A stretch of DNA of 64,000 nucleotides from Pratylenchus scribneri. Taxonomy: Eukaryota; Nematoda; Chromadorea; Rhabditida; Pratylenchidae. A program made the translations under genes and the position numbers. This document shows, piece by piece, positions 45,701 to 55,731 of the stretch; the first letter of the stretch is position 1, and each line of letters begins with the position of its first letter. The notes beneath the pieces were generated by a model, which made no database searches, was not told the DNA's origin, and was given only the letters and a program-made list of their open reading frames with translations. The DNA is taken from assembly GCA_030063045.1 (NCBI GenBank), contig JAQSEB010000213.1, forward strand, positions 1-64,000, written 5' to 3'.

Positions 45701-48700
45701 TCAGCCAATATCGCTCCATTGCCAATTACTTCCATCGAAATTTCACAGGCAACTTTGGAGGATAAAATTCTTCAAAAATTGGCTAAAATGTGCAAAAATG
45801 GATGGCCTAATAAATGCAATGATTCAGATTTAATTCCATATTTTCCAAAACGTGAACAAATTTCTGAAGTGGAAGGATGCCTAGTTTATGGCGAAAGAAT
45901 CATAATTCCAGAAATTTTGCGCGAAAAACTTCTCAAGACAATGCATTTTGCCCATCCTGGAATTGTGCGGATGAAGGCAATTGCAAAAGACCATATGTAT
46001 TGGCCAGGAATTTCCAACGACATTGAAAAATTGGTTCGGCAATGCAATGAATGCCAAAGTGCAGCCAAAAATCCAATTAAAAATTCACTTCATCCGTGGC
46101 CAAATTCTACTGAAGTTTTCCAAAGAATTCATATCGATTTCGCAGGTCCTTGCCAGGATGGACACACATATTTTCTGATAATTGATTCTTATTCCAAATG
46201 GCCAGAAGTTTACAGAATGTCAACAACTTCGGCCCCAGCAACAGTTCAAGTTCTCAGAACAGTTGTCAATAGATTTGGCATTCCAAAGGAAATTGTATCC
46301 GATAATGGATCTCAGCTTACTTCCTATGAATTTGATCAATTTTGCAAAGAATTCGCCATCAAACACACTTTTTCTCCTCCTTATCATCCACAAAGTAATG
46401 GCCAAATCGAACGTTTTGTTGATACATTCAAAAGGGCCATGAAAAAGTGCCGAATGGAAGGTCCTGATTGGGCTGAGAAAGTGCTTTTGGCATATCGCAC
46501 AACACCCCAACAAGCATTGAATGGTCATTCCCCTGATGAATTATTTTTGGGACGAAAAATTCGCACAAAATTGTCACTTATTCATCCAACGTCGATTAAA
46601 AATTCCATTTCGCCTATACAAATTTCGAAGAAGGTATATAGGAAAAATATGGCAAAGCAATTCGACAATAAAAATGGCACAAAATCCAATGAATTCATTT
46701 CCGGTGATGATGTTTATTTGCTGAATTATCATTATGGAAAAACTCATTGGATCCCTGGAAAAATCATTGAGCGGATCGAAAATTCTCCTTTATACCGAAT
46801 TCAAGTTCCGGTGATTGGAAAAGTTGTTCGCCGACATTCTAATCAAATTCGACGTCGATATCCGCTTGAAAATGAAAATGATCAGAAAGAAAATGTCATT
46901 GAAAACGAAAATGAAGAAAATCCAGTGAATTTGCCAACTCCTGCTTTCCACCGAAGTCCGTATCCAAAACGGCAGCGATATCCAACCAAATTTCTTCAAG
47001 TGGATCCCTCGAAAAGCCGTTATGAAGAAAGATGAGGGGAATCCAATTTAAAGAGGGAGATGTTGGATATTGTGGAAATTGACCTTTGATAAAATATTTA
47101 AATTAATTTTGGCATTAGATATTTCCATTAGATATTTATGTTTAGACATTTTCACTCCCAAAAATCCATTCCCCCAATTCATTCATGTTCGATTCCCGAA
47201 TTGATTCCATTCCTATAATTGATTTTATTATTTTGTTGCTAATTAATTTTGGAAATAAATAAATTATTAAATTGATTATTTTGTTCTTTGTTGGTAATAA
47301 ATACACAACACAATTCACTTTAGATAATTGGCCGATTTTCAGTTCACATAATAGTGGATAGGGCAAAATTCTTTGGCCGACCAATTAGAGGATTATACCA
47401 ACTTCCATGGACAATTTATGGTTTAAATGTTGAGAATGAATTAATTTTTAAAGAATTTAGGACAGATGTTTCAGCGTATTCTATTTCAAATTATTTAGAT
47501 ATGTTCCTCCTTGTCAATCTCTTTTAATCCAATTCTTTTATAATTATTGGAAAATCAAAATCATTCCTTTAATATTTTTATTATAGCCGGGATTCGAGAA
47601 GCAAATAATTTATAGATTTCTAGAAATTAATTTAATTTGCCCATCTTTTTACAGGCTACACAAAAATGTTCGAAGATGTGTTGCGAAAAATTCGGGAAAA
47701 GAGTTCAAAATTGTGCATAATGGCCGGCAATATTGTAGGTTTTAATAAATAAAATTTTTGATCATGTCCAATTTTTTCAGGTCACTCCGAAAAGATTGGC
47801 CGAACTTGTCGAAGCAGGAGTGGACATTGTGAAACTAGGCATTGGCCCAGGTGCCAATTTTTTAGATAATATTTTATAATTTTTGATGTTATTATAGGAT
47901 CGGTTTGTACCACAAGAAAAATGGTTGGTTTTATTTTTTGGATGCTATTTTCCGACGGAAACATTTTCTTCAACATTTTAAAACAATTTCCAATTATACA
48001 ATAGCTAAATATTAAATTAGAATGATTTAAAATGCATTTAAAATCAATACGATGGTTTTTAGAGTATTTGAAAGTCGATTTTAAACAATTCAAAAAAGAT
48101 GGTATGCTTTTTCGGTCTCCCTTATTTTGGGTTATTTTAAGTTTTAAGAAAAATTAAATTCTCAACTTCAGTTGTTTTTAATTTAATCGGTTTTTTTGTA
48201 ACCGAAACCTACTTTGAAGATTGGCCTACTCAAGTGGATGTAAAATGTTTTAATTTTTGTTAGCCTTTGAAATTTTGTTCATAATTTAATCAAATATTCT
48301 TACTAGTATTCAATATACAATTGGGTTAACTTGGGGCTATTGCATTGAATGCATTTTAAATCATTCAAATTAGTTTAATTAATTAGTTGCCTACTTTGTA
48401 ATGCCAAATAATTTACCCATAAAAGCATGGACAATTTTATAGAAAAATCAACATTTTTTAAGGCTCAAAGGCCAAATTGTTCTTCATTTTAAATCCTAGT
48501 TTGCCCTTGGTCCAAGTCAAAATTTTAAGTTAAACTTTCTCGACTAAGCCAAATTATTTTGTTATACCCAATTTATTTAGCTTCAAAATGGTAATTTTTT
48601 CATTAGAATTGCTTTTATCTAAATTCTATATTTGTATATGTAAATTAATATTTTGTTTGTATTTTTAGACTGGAATTGGATACCCACAACTCAGCTGCAT

Positions 48701-50392
48701 TCTGGATTCATCACCAATTGCAAAAGGTTTGCTTGAAGAAATTCGGTTTAAAATGATTCATTATTCCCCTCAATCATTCAGAAATGAATGCCCATATCAT
48801 TGCGGATGGTGGATGTTGTGTGCCCGGCGATATTTGTAAAGGTTTCGCCGCGGGAGCAGATTTCATAATGGTAATTACCGTATTTAATTTTGATTTGCCT
48901 CGAAGCTATCATTTTAGAGATACTCTAAAGGGAATTATTATTGAATAATTAAATTCGAATCAAATGTAGTATGGGATAAAAAAATATTAATTTCCTCATA
49001 AATCATGAAATTTACTAAAAAATTTTCTTATTATTAATTTTTTGAGACCATATAGCATGGCCACAATAAAATTTTGACGAATTTATGTTTAGATTAGGTA
49101 TTTTAAGCTGTAATTTAATTTAAAAAGAGTAAGATTGGTGGACAAGTTTTGAGGACACAAAAATGTTACTTTTTAAAAATAAAAATTTTTCAAGATTTAT
49201 TTTGGTTAATAAATTGGATCCTTATTTTTCAAAGAACTTGAAAAAATTTTACAATGGAAAAAAATTTAAAAATGGGCTAAACCACAAAAGTGAATTTGAT
49301 TAGAAAATATAACAATTCTAGGAAAAATGCACTGTATAATATTTTTTGATTTTATTAATTTTATTTCAGTTAGGCGGAATTTTAGCCGGCCATGACCAAG
49401 CTGCAGGAGATTATTTTGAAGAAGGCGGAAAAAAGGTAGACATTAAAATGTTTTTGCCAGAAAATACAATAGGGCCATTTGAATTAATGAAAAACTTTAT
49501 ATTAGGGTTTTCGCGATAAATAAACAATTTTTAAGCCTTTTTTCTTGAAAGTTTTTAAAATGTTAAATAAATAAACACATTTAAAAAATTTTCTGGTCAA
49601 AATTTTCTTTCTTGGAAAAATAAAAATATATAATCTAATTTTTTTTATTAAAACAGTACAAAATGTTCTACGGAATGAGTTCAGCGCAGGCACAAGCAAA
49701 ATATCATGGCGGTGTGGCCAATTATCGAGCAAGTGAGGGCAAATGCGTTCGAATTCAATACCGGTAATTATTATTATTAAGGAGGATTTTTCGGGATATT
49801 TATTCTCTTTTTTTGTTAGGATTGATGGTTCTAATTCAAAAAAATATTAAAATAAATTTATTAGAACTGGGATTAAGCCAAATTTGAGGAGCTTAATTAA
49901 CTATTGATAGGTAATAAAGAACATTTTAAAGTGCATTTTAAAGTCATATAGTTGCTATTTAAAAATTGGTTCAAATTGCGGCCAAAAAACAAAAGCAATT
50001 TCTTCAATTTTTTCGCCACAACTTGGCCATAAGCAAACTTTTAGGGCTATTAAATTCACCTATATTTTTTTTAAATTTAATTGCTAAATAGCTAAGATCG
50101 TAACCTAAAATTATGTTCTTAAAATTAAAATTAATAATGGGAAATACAATATTGTTGAGAAAAATTTAATTCAATTTTTTTAGTGGCGATGTCAACAAAA
50201 CCATTGCTGAAATTCTTGGCTCATTGCGTTCTTGCTGCACAGTATGAATAAATTTGTAAATCAAAATTCTTACCATTTTTCATTTCATTACAGTACACAA
50301 ATTCGCGAAAATTATCGGAATTGTACACAAACGCACAGTTCATTTTGGTAAAAAACCAGCTCAACACAATTTTCAACGGCCAGGAAATGTGA
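39728..50392 (+). CDS. GMPR: GMP reductase, 15 exons, retrotransposon in intron 6
   Basis: Model: join(39728..39775, 39911..39969, 40337..40388, 40978..41044, 41185..41255, 42010..42136, 47655..47734, 47781..47850, 47898..47923, 48669..48726, 48782..48870, 49370..49435, 49657..49763, 50184..50241, 50294..50392), 358 residues; all junctions GT-AG and in phase. The enzyme converts GMP to IMP with NADPH. Diagnostic parts are [10 protein letters not shown], the IHKHY segment, [27 protein letters not shown] (catalytic Cys loop), IIADGGC, the FYGMSS phosphate site and YRASEG. Length fits the family (about 345). C. elegans-type genes are much shorter; here intron 6 alone is 5.5 kb because of a full Ty3/gypsy insertion, yet the reading frame is unbroken, so the gene can still be correct if the intron is spliced. 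Confidence 0.93.
40480..40775. repeat. Dispersed repeat, copy 2 (GMPR intron 3)
   Basis: Related to 24700-25135, sharing 'atatttgattgataggctgacag', 'cagtaggatgaatagg' and 'aaagcccataggcataattggcat'. A short palindrome ('cgcccagagccttcgccttagaggcg') sits in the middle. Confidence 0.7.
41534..41657. repeat. 124 bp TIR element with ATCGGAT motifs (hAT-like MITE)
   Basis: The ends CAGGGATGCATATCGG and CCGATATACATCCCTG are inverted repeats with one mismatch. The interior is built from 'tatcgga' and 'gatatcgg' motifs. It lies in GMPR intron 5. Confidence 0.8.
42320..42569 (+). repeat. 5' LTR
   Basis: 250 bp, begins TGTTGGATATTG and ends ATACACAACA. An AATAAA near the 3' end (about 42555) is a candidate polyadenylation signal. 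Confidence 0.95.
42573..42588 (+). promoter_or_regulatory. Primer-binding site
   Basis: TGGCGCAGTCAGC starts a few bases after the 5' LTR. It begins with TGG, complementary to a tRNA CCA end, and resembles the sites of 17.6/297-type elements that use tRNA-Ser. The exact primer tRNA was not identified. Confidence 0.7.
42782..47035 (+). CDS. Ty3/gypsy Gag-Pol polyprotein
   Basis: 1417 residues in a single frame, with no frameshift between gag and pol. Domains in order: Gag capsid region (about 30-220), two CCHC zinc knuckles (about 283-296 [14 protein letters not shown] and 303-316 [14 protein letters not shown]), aspartic protease with ILDSAS at about 368, reverse transcriptase (about 520-730, catalytic YQDD near 677), RNase H (about 818-940, start ADASKDG), integrase with HHCC finger (about 1057-1097) and catalytic D near 1117, D near 1173 and E near 1210 (SNGQIERF), then a basic C-terminal tail. 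The protease site reads DSA where DTG or DSG is usual. No envelope gene and no chromodomain were seen. The protein is produced from a unit ending just before the purine tract. Confidence 0.95.
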   Translation: MAALNAEQFQQFMKTMMEQFQHLGTAQAQQNAGGSNAATLASALDARIGKFYYDPASGQTFEEWLKRYGNFIEEDGKDLEESSKVRLLIGKLGDTEYQKFANSILPDLPDKLEYKTAIDKLKLIFADTRSLFVRQFECFRLKQKPGEDIQTFTAHVNAACENAKLDLSKEMLKCFITISGLNEECHDLREKALRLMEDAQKAGTELTLAKLAEEFRAIQLLRQSAQSLANVKQQVSINAIAQKPQQWKDRSKNSKYQKSKNSNRQNSSNNFTSNKNDEKKPNKCFSCGKLGHWRKDCKFREATCHKCGIVGHISPACRSNANNKKEGKTAQTNAISIKNSYCLSAEVQNSGFFNVPILINGIDHEMILDSASQIDALFTKNSWKKLNSPKLEKTELQVKNCNGKIFRLLGKFNASVSFDGKASKKLIGYVSEEIMHDLLGIPWIENLEIFPQELLKLLRHSKNSYTFSIENSGSTDPFINPNSITDENSLANALSTKFPNVFSPGLGHCTKMKAKLHLKANSTPVFCKARPVPFGAKEAIEEELDRLISIGAIKKVDFSHWAAPILAVKKKNGKTRVCIDFSTGLNNALELNRHPLPRPEDIFAKLNGAKYFSQLDLRDAYLQLELDEDSKLLCGINTHRGLFQCQRMPFGVKSAPSIFQNFMDNLIAGIPGVYCYQDDLVIASSTMEEHIQILIKIFNKIQYFGLKIQMEKCKFLQSEIKFLGHIVDANGIRPDPARSEAIKKMPPPSDLTSLRSFLGALNYYGRFVKEMRELRAPLDELLRKDVKWEWTENQQNAFDNAKKILLSDLLLTHYNPSLPIVVAADASKDGIGATISHIFPDKSEKVIEHASITFSPAQKNYSQIEKEALGLVFAVQKFHRMLYGRKFTLLTDHKPLVAIFGSKTGIPIYAASRLQRWALILSNYNFEIQYVKTTSFGKADVLSRLIADYPRPEEDILIANICTETECFVNSMFSANIAPLPITSIEISQATLEDKILQKLAKMCKNGWPNKCNDSDLIPYFPKREQISEVEGCLVYGERIIIPEILREKLLKTMHFAHPGIVRMKAIAKDHMYWPGISNDIEKLVRQCNECQSAAKNPIKNSLHPWPNSTEVFQRIHIDFAGPCQDGHTYFLIIDSYSKWPEVYRMSTTSAPATVQVLRTVVNRFGIPKEIVSDNGSQLTSYEFDQFCKEFAIKHTFSPPYHPQSNGQIERFVDTFKRAMKKCRMEGPDWAEKVLLAYRTTPQQALNGHSPDELFLGRKIRTKLSLIHPTSIKNSISPIQISKKVYRKNMAKQFDNKNGTKSNEFISGDDVYLLNYHYGKTHWIPGKIIERIENSPLYRIQVPVIGKVVRRHSNQIRRRYPLENENDQKENVIENENEENPVNLPTPAFHRSPYPKRQRYPTKFLQVDPSKSRYEER
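47061..47310 (+). repeat. 3' LTR
   Basis: 250 bp, apparently identical to the 5' LTR, immediately preceded by a purine-rich tract and followed by the CAATT target duplication. Confidence 0.95.
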
Positions 50393-51480
50393 AAAAGAAA
50401 GGAGAGCATTCTGATGAATTGATGGAAAAAACATTTTTTTTCGAATGTTAATTTTTTTGATAAAAAATTAGATAAATTCTTTGCGTAATATAAGAATTAG
50501 TAAATTTAGGCTCTAATAATTTTTTATTTATTCACATTTAATAGATAAAATTTAAACTCCGGAATTAGAATAGAAAAAATATCATTGTGTTTAAGCAGTT
50601 AAGTTTCATATGCCCAACAGCCATTATGCGAAACTTCGATATATATTGTTCATGTATATTACAATATTCGATCCAATTTCGCCAGAAATTCACATTTCAG
50701 AACCGTCTTATTCCTTAGGCCATAATTCAAAAAGAAGCAAACAATTCAGTGGAAGACTATATATCATTCGAAAACCTTAAAATTCAATTAAAAGTAGTTT
50801 TTATAATTTATTAAGATTTACATAATTTACAAAATTGGTCAATTTTCCAAAAAAATATGGGTTATTTAACGAAAATGCATCTATAATTTTTTGTTTTTTT
50901 TTTCAAAATTTTTATTAAATCTACTTAAAACAATTTTAATTCATCCGAGTAAATATTAACTAATTAGCCATATTAAGGCCGCCAGAGATTCATGGATTGA
51001 ATTAAAAATTATTAATTTTATTTTTAGATCAACTTTTATTTTCATTGTTTATCAAAGTTTTTGCCACTTTTCTATTCTTTGGATTGCCGGAATTTTTTGA
51101 TATTTTATCATTTTTGTGCCTTTAAGAAGGTGTACCCAAATGCGCCTTTGAATTTTATAAAGTAAATTCGACGATAAACAACAAAAGACAACAAATAAAC
51201 GCTAAGTATAGCTTATCTTTATATTTTTCAAACCATTTTACGCATTCCCATAAAGGGACGGTTTGTATTGCTTGTGAATTATTTCTAATCTTTTAATAGA
51301 AATTGATTATGAATTATGAATGAATGGAAATGGAGAATAATGGGAGTGAATAAATTTGGGAAAAGACAAAGATTGTATTGTTATGACTGAAAAATTTTAT
51401 TTTATTTTATCATCCCAGTCCCAGTAAAGTCAACAAAAATTATATCCAGATATTATATAAATACATTTTAATTATTACAA
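50393..51480. other. Intergenic stretch
   Basis: Spacer between GMPR and the PHYHIP-like gene, both on the plus strand. AT-rich with no supported feature. Confidence 0.5.
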
Positions 51481-54400
51481 ATGGAAGAGGAACGATGTGG
51501 CCGAGTGATTTGTTGGCGCAAAAACCATATGGATTCATTCTTTATCGTTTATTCCAAAAGAACATTGCGATTCATTGAGCGTTTCCAGTGCAACAATGCA
51601 GTGTATACCATATTAAAAGACAAAAGAACATAGCAAAATAATTTTTCGATTGATTTTAAAATTATAACAAAAAATTAAATATTTTTAAATTACTTTAATA
51701 ATTTTTCAATTTATTTAAATGTTGATGCGTAAATTAATTTAATATTTTCCATTTGTCTAGTCTTCTTCGTGATGGGTTTATTGTGGATTTGGGCCAATGC
51801 TATTCTATAAAATATGCTCGCTATGAAGGCTCTGATTGTCATGTAAAAATATATCAAATGAAAAAGTTGCCATCCATTTGCGAAATTCGAAATGCAGAGA
51901 AAGGAAATGGAACAATAAATGTTGGCTTATTTTAATAATTTTTAGTCATATTTATTAGGGTTAATTACCCGGGGGCGGGTAATGAAAAAGCGGATAACGG
52001 GTAATTGGGGTCCGGGTAACGGGTCGGGTAGTCTAAGCTCGAAAATTACCCGCGGGTACTACCCTACCCGTTCCTTGTTAAGGAATTTTTCGAAATTTGT
52101 TTAACAAAAAACAAAATTTAAAAAATCGGCAAAATAAATATCATAATCTGTGAACATTCATTTTTCTTCTAATTCATTATTATCCAATTCTTTTTCATTT
52201 CAAATTTTATTTAATTTTTTGGCCAATGAAAAGCGAATGCGAATGCGAATGCACTGCAATTTGGCAAAAAATTTCAGAAATTGTTAATGAATAAAAAAAT
52301 TTTAAATTTTTTAAAAAAAGACTATTTTTAGATGTAAATTGAGGCGCTGAACAGGATTGTGAAAACTGATTTTTAATAATTTGCCATATTAGTTAGATAA
52401 AAGAAAATTTTTAGCATGAAAAATCAGTGGAAGGATCAAGGACATTGAGCATTTTTATTGAAAATTTTCTGGCACGATAAATCTAATATATCATTCTACC
52501 GGCTGACGATTATTAAAAAATAATTTTTAGTTTCAGATGAAAAAAATTAGAAATTTAAAGTTATGATAGAAAAAATTTTATAGTAATTTTTGCAAACGCC
52601 GATAGGTGCGAGCGCAAAAATTTTTTCTAGGTATTTTACACGGAAATTTTTTCTGCAAAATTGACTCCAATTTATCCATATTTGCTTTTATGTTATGAAC
52701 AGAATTCTCTAGGACATTTTTCCAAAAAGACAAAAAAAATATATTAAAAATTTTCCCACCACAGGAGTCCCTCCTATACTTACAAAATAAAAATATTATG
52801 CTTCTAAAAATAATCAAATTTTTCTCAATACTTTTTCTCAGCAAAATTAATTCATTTTAAGCAAAAAAAAAACTATTTATTAAATGATTTTTCGTTGCTA
52901 GGATTAGAACCATAGTCCAAAAAATGTAAATCAAGTACTAACCAACTGAGCAAACCGAATCCATTGTTGACGCTCTCTTTTTTTCTGGGAAATTGTATAC
53001 AATTTTGTTCCCAAATGGTGACTCTAAAAAGGGTTACGGGTAGGCGGGTAGTCGGGTAGTCAAGGTGCGGGTAATGGGTAATGCGGGTAATTGGGCACGG
53101 GTAACGGGTCGGGTAATTTGCCCGAAATCCTTGCGGGTACCCTACCCGACTACCCTACCCGTCAACGGGTAATTAACCCTAATATTTATATTTATTCCTT
53201 ACTCATCCAATCACATTTAGTTACTTGTTGAATGCAATTGGGAATCTGAAGAAGAAGAATATGTATGTCCTTTTGGCCCAGTTTTTGGCATCCCTTCTCC
53301 ATTGCTTTCAGGTAAATTTTATACTTATTTTTATTATAATTAAACATATTTAGTGAAAGTTTGGTGCCAATTGATGAAAGGCAGTGAAATTAATTTGGGA
53401 TTTGTTGAATTTGTTGAAAAATCAAAAACAAAATCTTCTTCATCTGTTTCTGGAAGCTCCACTTCCTCTATTTCTTCTGTTTCTGATTCTGCCTATTCCA
53501 TTACAAAAGAAGAACATAAAAATGAAATCAAAGGATTTGATCTGAAAGGAAATTTTGTCACCATTGTATCCAGAAATTATTCATGTAAATTCTATAATTT
53601 TATTGCAAGAAATTTTGACACATTGGTTGGTCATGGATTCTCTTTGTTCGGAATCAATTCATAATTTTTATACTGTCATTTTTTGTAATATTTTTTCGAT
53701 TTTTGAAAATGTCACTTATAGATTTATAATATTTTCGTTTATTTCATATTTCCCACAGGTTTCACAAAGAATGAAATGGGCCAACTGTATAAATTGGCCG
53801 AAAAATATTGCGATGGAAAAATGTACCCATTTGATGTTTTGCATCGATGCAAGCCGAAAAAATATTTTGAAACTATTTGTGAATACCCTGGTGAGTTTTA
53901 CAAAGTTGGTCTATTAATAAATGAAATATGAAAATGATATAATTTTAACATAAGAAATATATTTTTTTTAACTTTTTTTAATTTTTTGTTTTTAATCTTA
54001 TTAATAGAACTTAATACAATTTATTTATGTTAAATTTCTTTAATAGAGATATTTTTAAATTAATTGATTTGTAAAAGAGCGAATTTTAGCAATTTTCTTT
54101 AAATAATTTATTCATATTTTTAGGTGCAATGATGTGGCCTTATATGAAGGATGAAAATGGTCATAGAAAAAGTCCAATAAACAGAAATATTCCTGGTAAT
54201 ATTTTCATAAATATAAATAGCTTATTTTATTTTCTATCCCATAGGTTTATTTTTTAATACCGCCGCCATGTGTAATAAGAACAATTCACCATACGGGTAG
54301 AATAGAGTAAAAATTAAATTATTATTTTATTAATTACTAGAAATGTTCAATTGGTGATGGACGCTGGCAAAATTGTCGACATTAATAAAATGAATTTGTA

Positions 54401-54934
54401 TTTTGCCGATTTTTATTGCAATGAAATGGGGCCTCAGGGTAAAGGAGGAGCACGACAGGGATCATCTTCGTCTTCGGCATTGCATTATTTTACGATTGTT
54501 GTTTGCCCAAAGTCATCATCAATAAATGAGTAAGGCAATTTATATAGCATTAATTAATTATAAATAAAATAATTGGGAAATAAATTAATTCAAAAATTAA
54601 ATAAAATTTGCTATTATTTTACAGCTTTTGCAATGAATATTTGATTCAATTGGATCCTCACGAAAATAAATTTCTCAAAGTTGCCTATTCTTCAAATGGA
54701 CAACAACACAAATATTTTACTGCCTACAAATCAACAAATAAAGCAAATCATCGTCAAGAATTGATGGTGGAAGTTTTCTACACTGAACCAGTTTCATTAA
54801 ATGAGGCAGATGAGATAAGAAAAATTGACACATTTGGTCGAGGCCGTTCATTGCCCAATGGCGAGTATTTAAAAAATTATAATAAATTAAAATTTAATTT
54901 TAATTTCAATTATTATAGAAATTTTATTCCTTGA
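51481..54934 (+). CDS. PHYHIPL: PHYHIP-like (phytanoyl-CoA hydroxylase-interacting protein-like)
   Basis: Model: join(51481..51602, 51761..51920, 53221..53311, 53354..53584, 53759..53890, 54124..54195, 54245..54296, 54341..54529, 54625..54864, 54919..54934), 434 residues, all in phase. The C-terminal half carries the conserved family block: CFTKNEMGQLYKLAEKYC, CKPKKYFETIC, NVQLVMDAGKIVDINKMNLY, FADFYCN, FCNEYLIQLDP and VEVFYTEPV, ending FGRGRSLP. Vertebrate PHYHIP binds phytanoyl-CoA hydroxylase and is neuronal; the molecular role is poorly known. The N-terminal half corresponds to the fibronectin III region but is divergent, with a Ser-rich insert near residue 160. The last splice (54864 to 54919) is optional: reading through gives a slightly longer tail with the same stop. 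Intron 2 is 1.3 kb because of a transposon. Confidence 0.82.
51957..53180. mobile_element. 1.2 kb TIR transposon with GGGTAAC subterminal repeats
   Basis: The ends AGGGTTAATTACCCG and CGGGTAATTAACCCT are inverted repeats. About 150 bp at each end are packed with GGGTAAC/GGGTAGT motifs (and the inverse ACCCTACCCG). The interior, about 900 bp, is AT-rich, with no transposase seen, and carries a tRNA-like sequence at 52876-52970. It sits in intron 2 of the PHYHIP-like gene. It is likely a non-autonomous element of hAT type, by its end and motif layout. Confidence 0.85.
52876..52970 (-). repeat. tRNA-like sequence inside the TIR transposon
   Basis: On the minus strand 'gctcagttggttagtac' resembles a tRNA D arm and 'ggttctaatcc' a T arm, about 40 bases apart. 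Both differ slightly from the polymerase III consensus. Likely a tRNA-derived fragment or SINE. Confidence 0.5.
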
Positions 54935-55731
54935 AAATTGGGAGCAATATATAATTTTTAAAATAAATTAAGGGCTTCCAAACAACAAAAAATGCTGCAT
55001 TTGTAATATTTGATAATGAATTTGAAATTGGAAAAATGGCCACTGCTACTGATGAGCCCATATCTTTTTTTTTCAATGAGATTATACTAATTAATAATTG
55101 ATGATCATTTTGAAGCAATTTTGGTTAATTAAAAATATTAATTATACTATACCCAACTTTTTTGGCTTAATTAATTTTTAATTGTTTTAAAATTAATTTA
55201 AAAAATGACAAATGCACTTATTAATATCAGCATCATTTCACTTTTTTATTTGGGTCTGCTTTTACAGTACAATAAAAATTATTGCTATCAAAATTGCCGA
55301 TTCTGCCTTTGACCCAATCCATACCGTTACTAATGAAATGGCAATTCGATCTTTTATGGGAATATCTCTTGACATTGGACACAAACATCCTAACTTTAAT
55401 ACCGCAAATTCGCTAGTAAATTGTAAATTCCTTTAAAGAAACTTCAATAATAACATTTTTAAATTTTGCATAATAAATGCTCTCTTTTATCGAATTGAAA
55501 AATCATAATGGTTAATAATATGTTTTAAAAATAATCCCTTTTGTATCGTGCTTAGTACTTTTAGAAATAATATGCCAAAATAAACGAATATAGGTATAGG
55601 TACTTTTAGTATAGATATAGGTACTTTTAGTATAGAAAGAATAGAAATATTTAAAAAATAAATCTTCTTGTCAATTCACCATTAATCACCCACAATCACA
55701 TCACAAACACCCAATTTTCTCAAAATTCTCT
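54935..55731. other. Intergenic stretch with tentative small frame
   Basis: A frame at 55212-55436 (74 codons) starts with a hydrophobic stretch but has no recognisable features and may be chance. A short repeat 'taggtacttttagtata' occurs twice at 55595-55635. Confidence 0.4.

Larger units (their letters stand above)
42315..47315 (+). mobile_element. Complete Ty3/gypsy LTR retrotransposon
   Basis: Two 250 bp LTRs (42320-42569, 47061-47310) that look identical base for base, TG...CA ends, and a 5 bp target duplication CAATT at 42315-42319 and 47311-47315. A primer-binding site follows the left LTR, a purine-rich tract AAAGAGGGAGA precedes the right LTR, and one uninterrupted gag-pol frame lies between. 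Inserted in sense orientation in intron 6 of GMPR. Identical LTRs and an intact frame indicate a very recent insertion, possibly polymorphic within the species. Confidence 0.96.
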
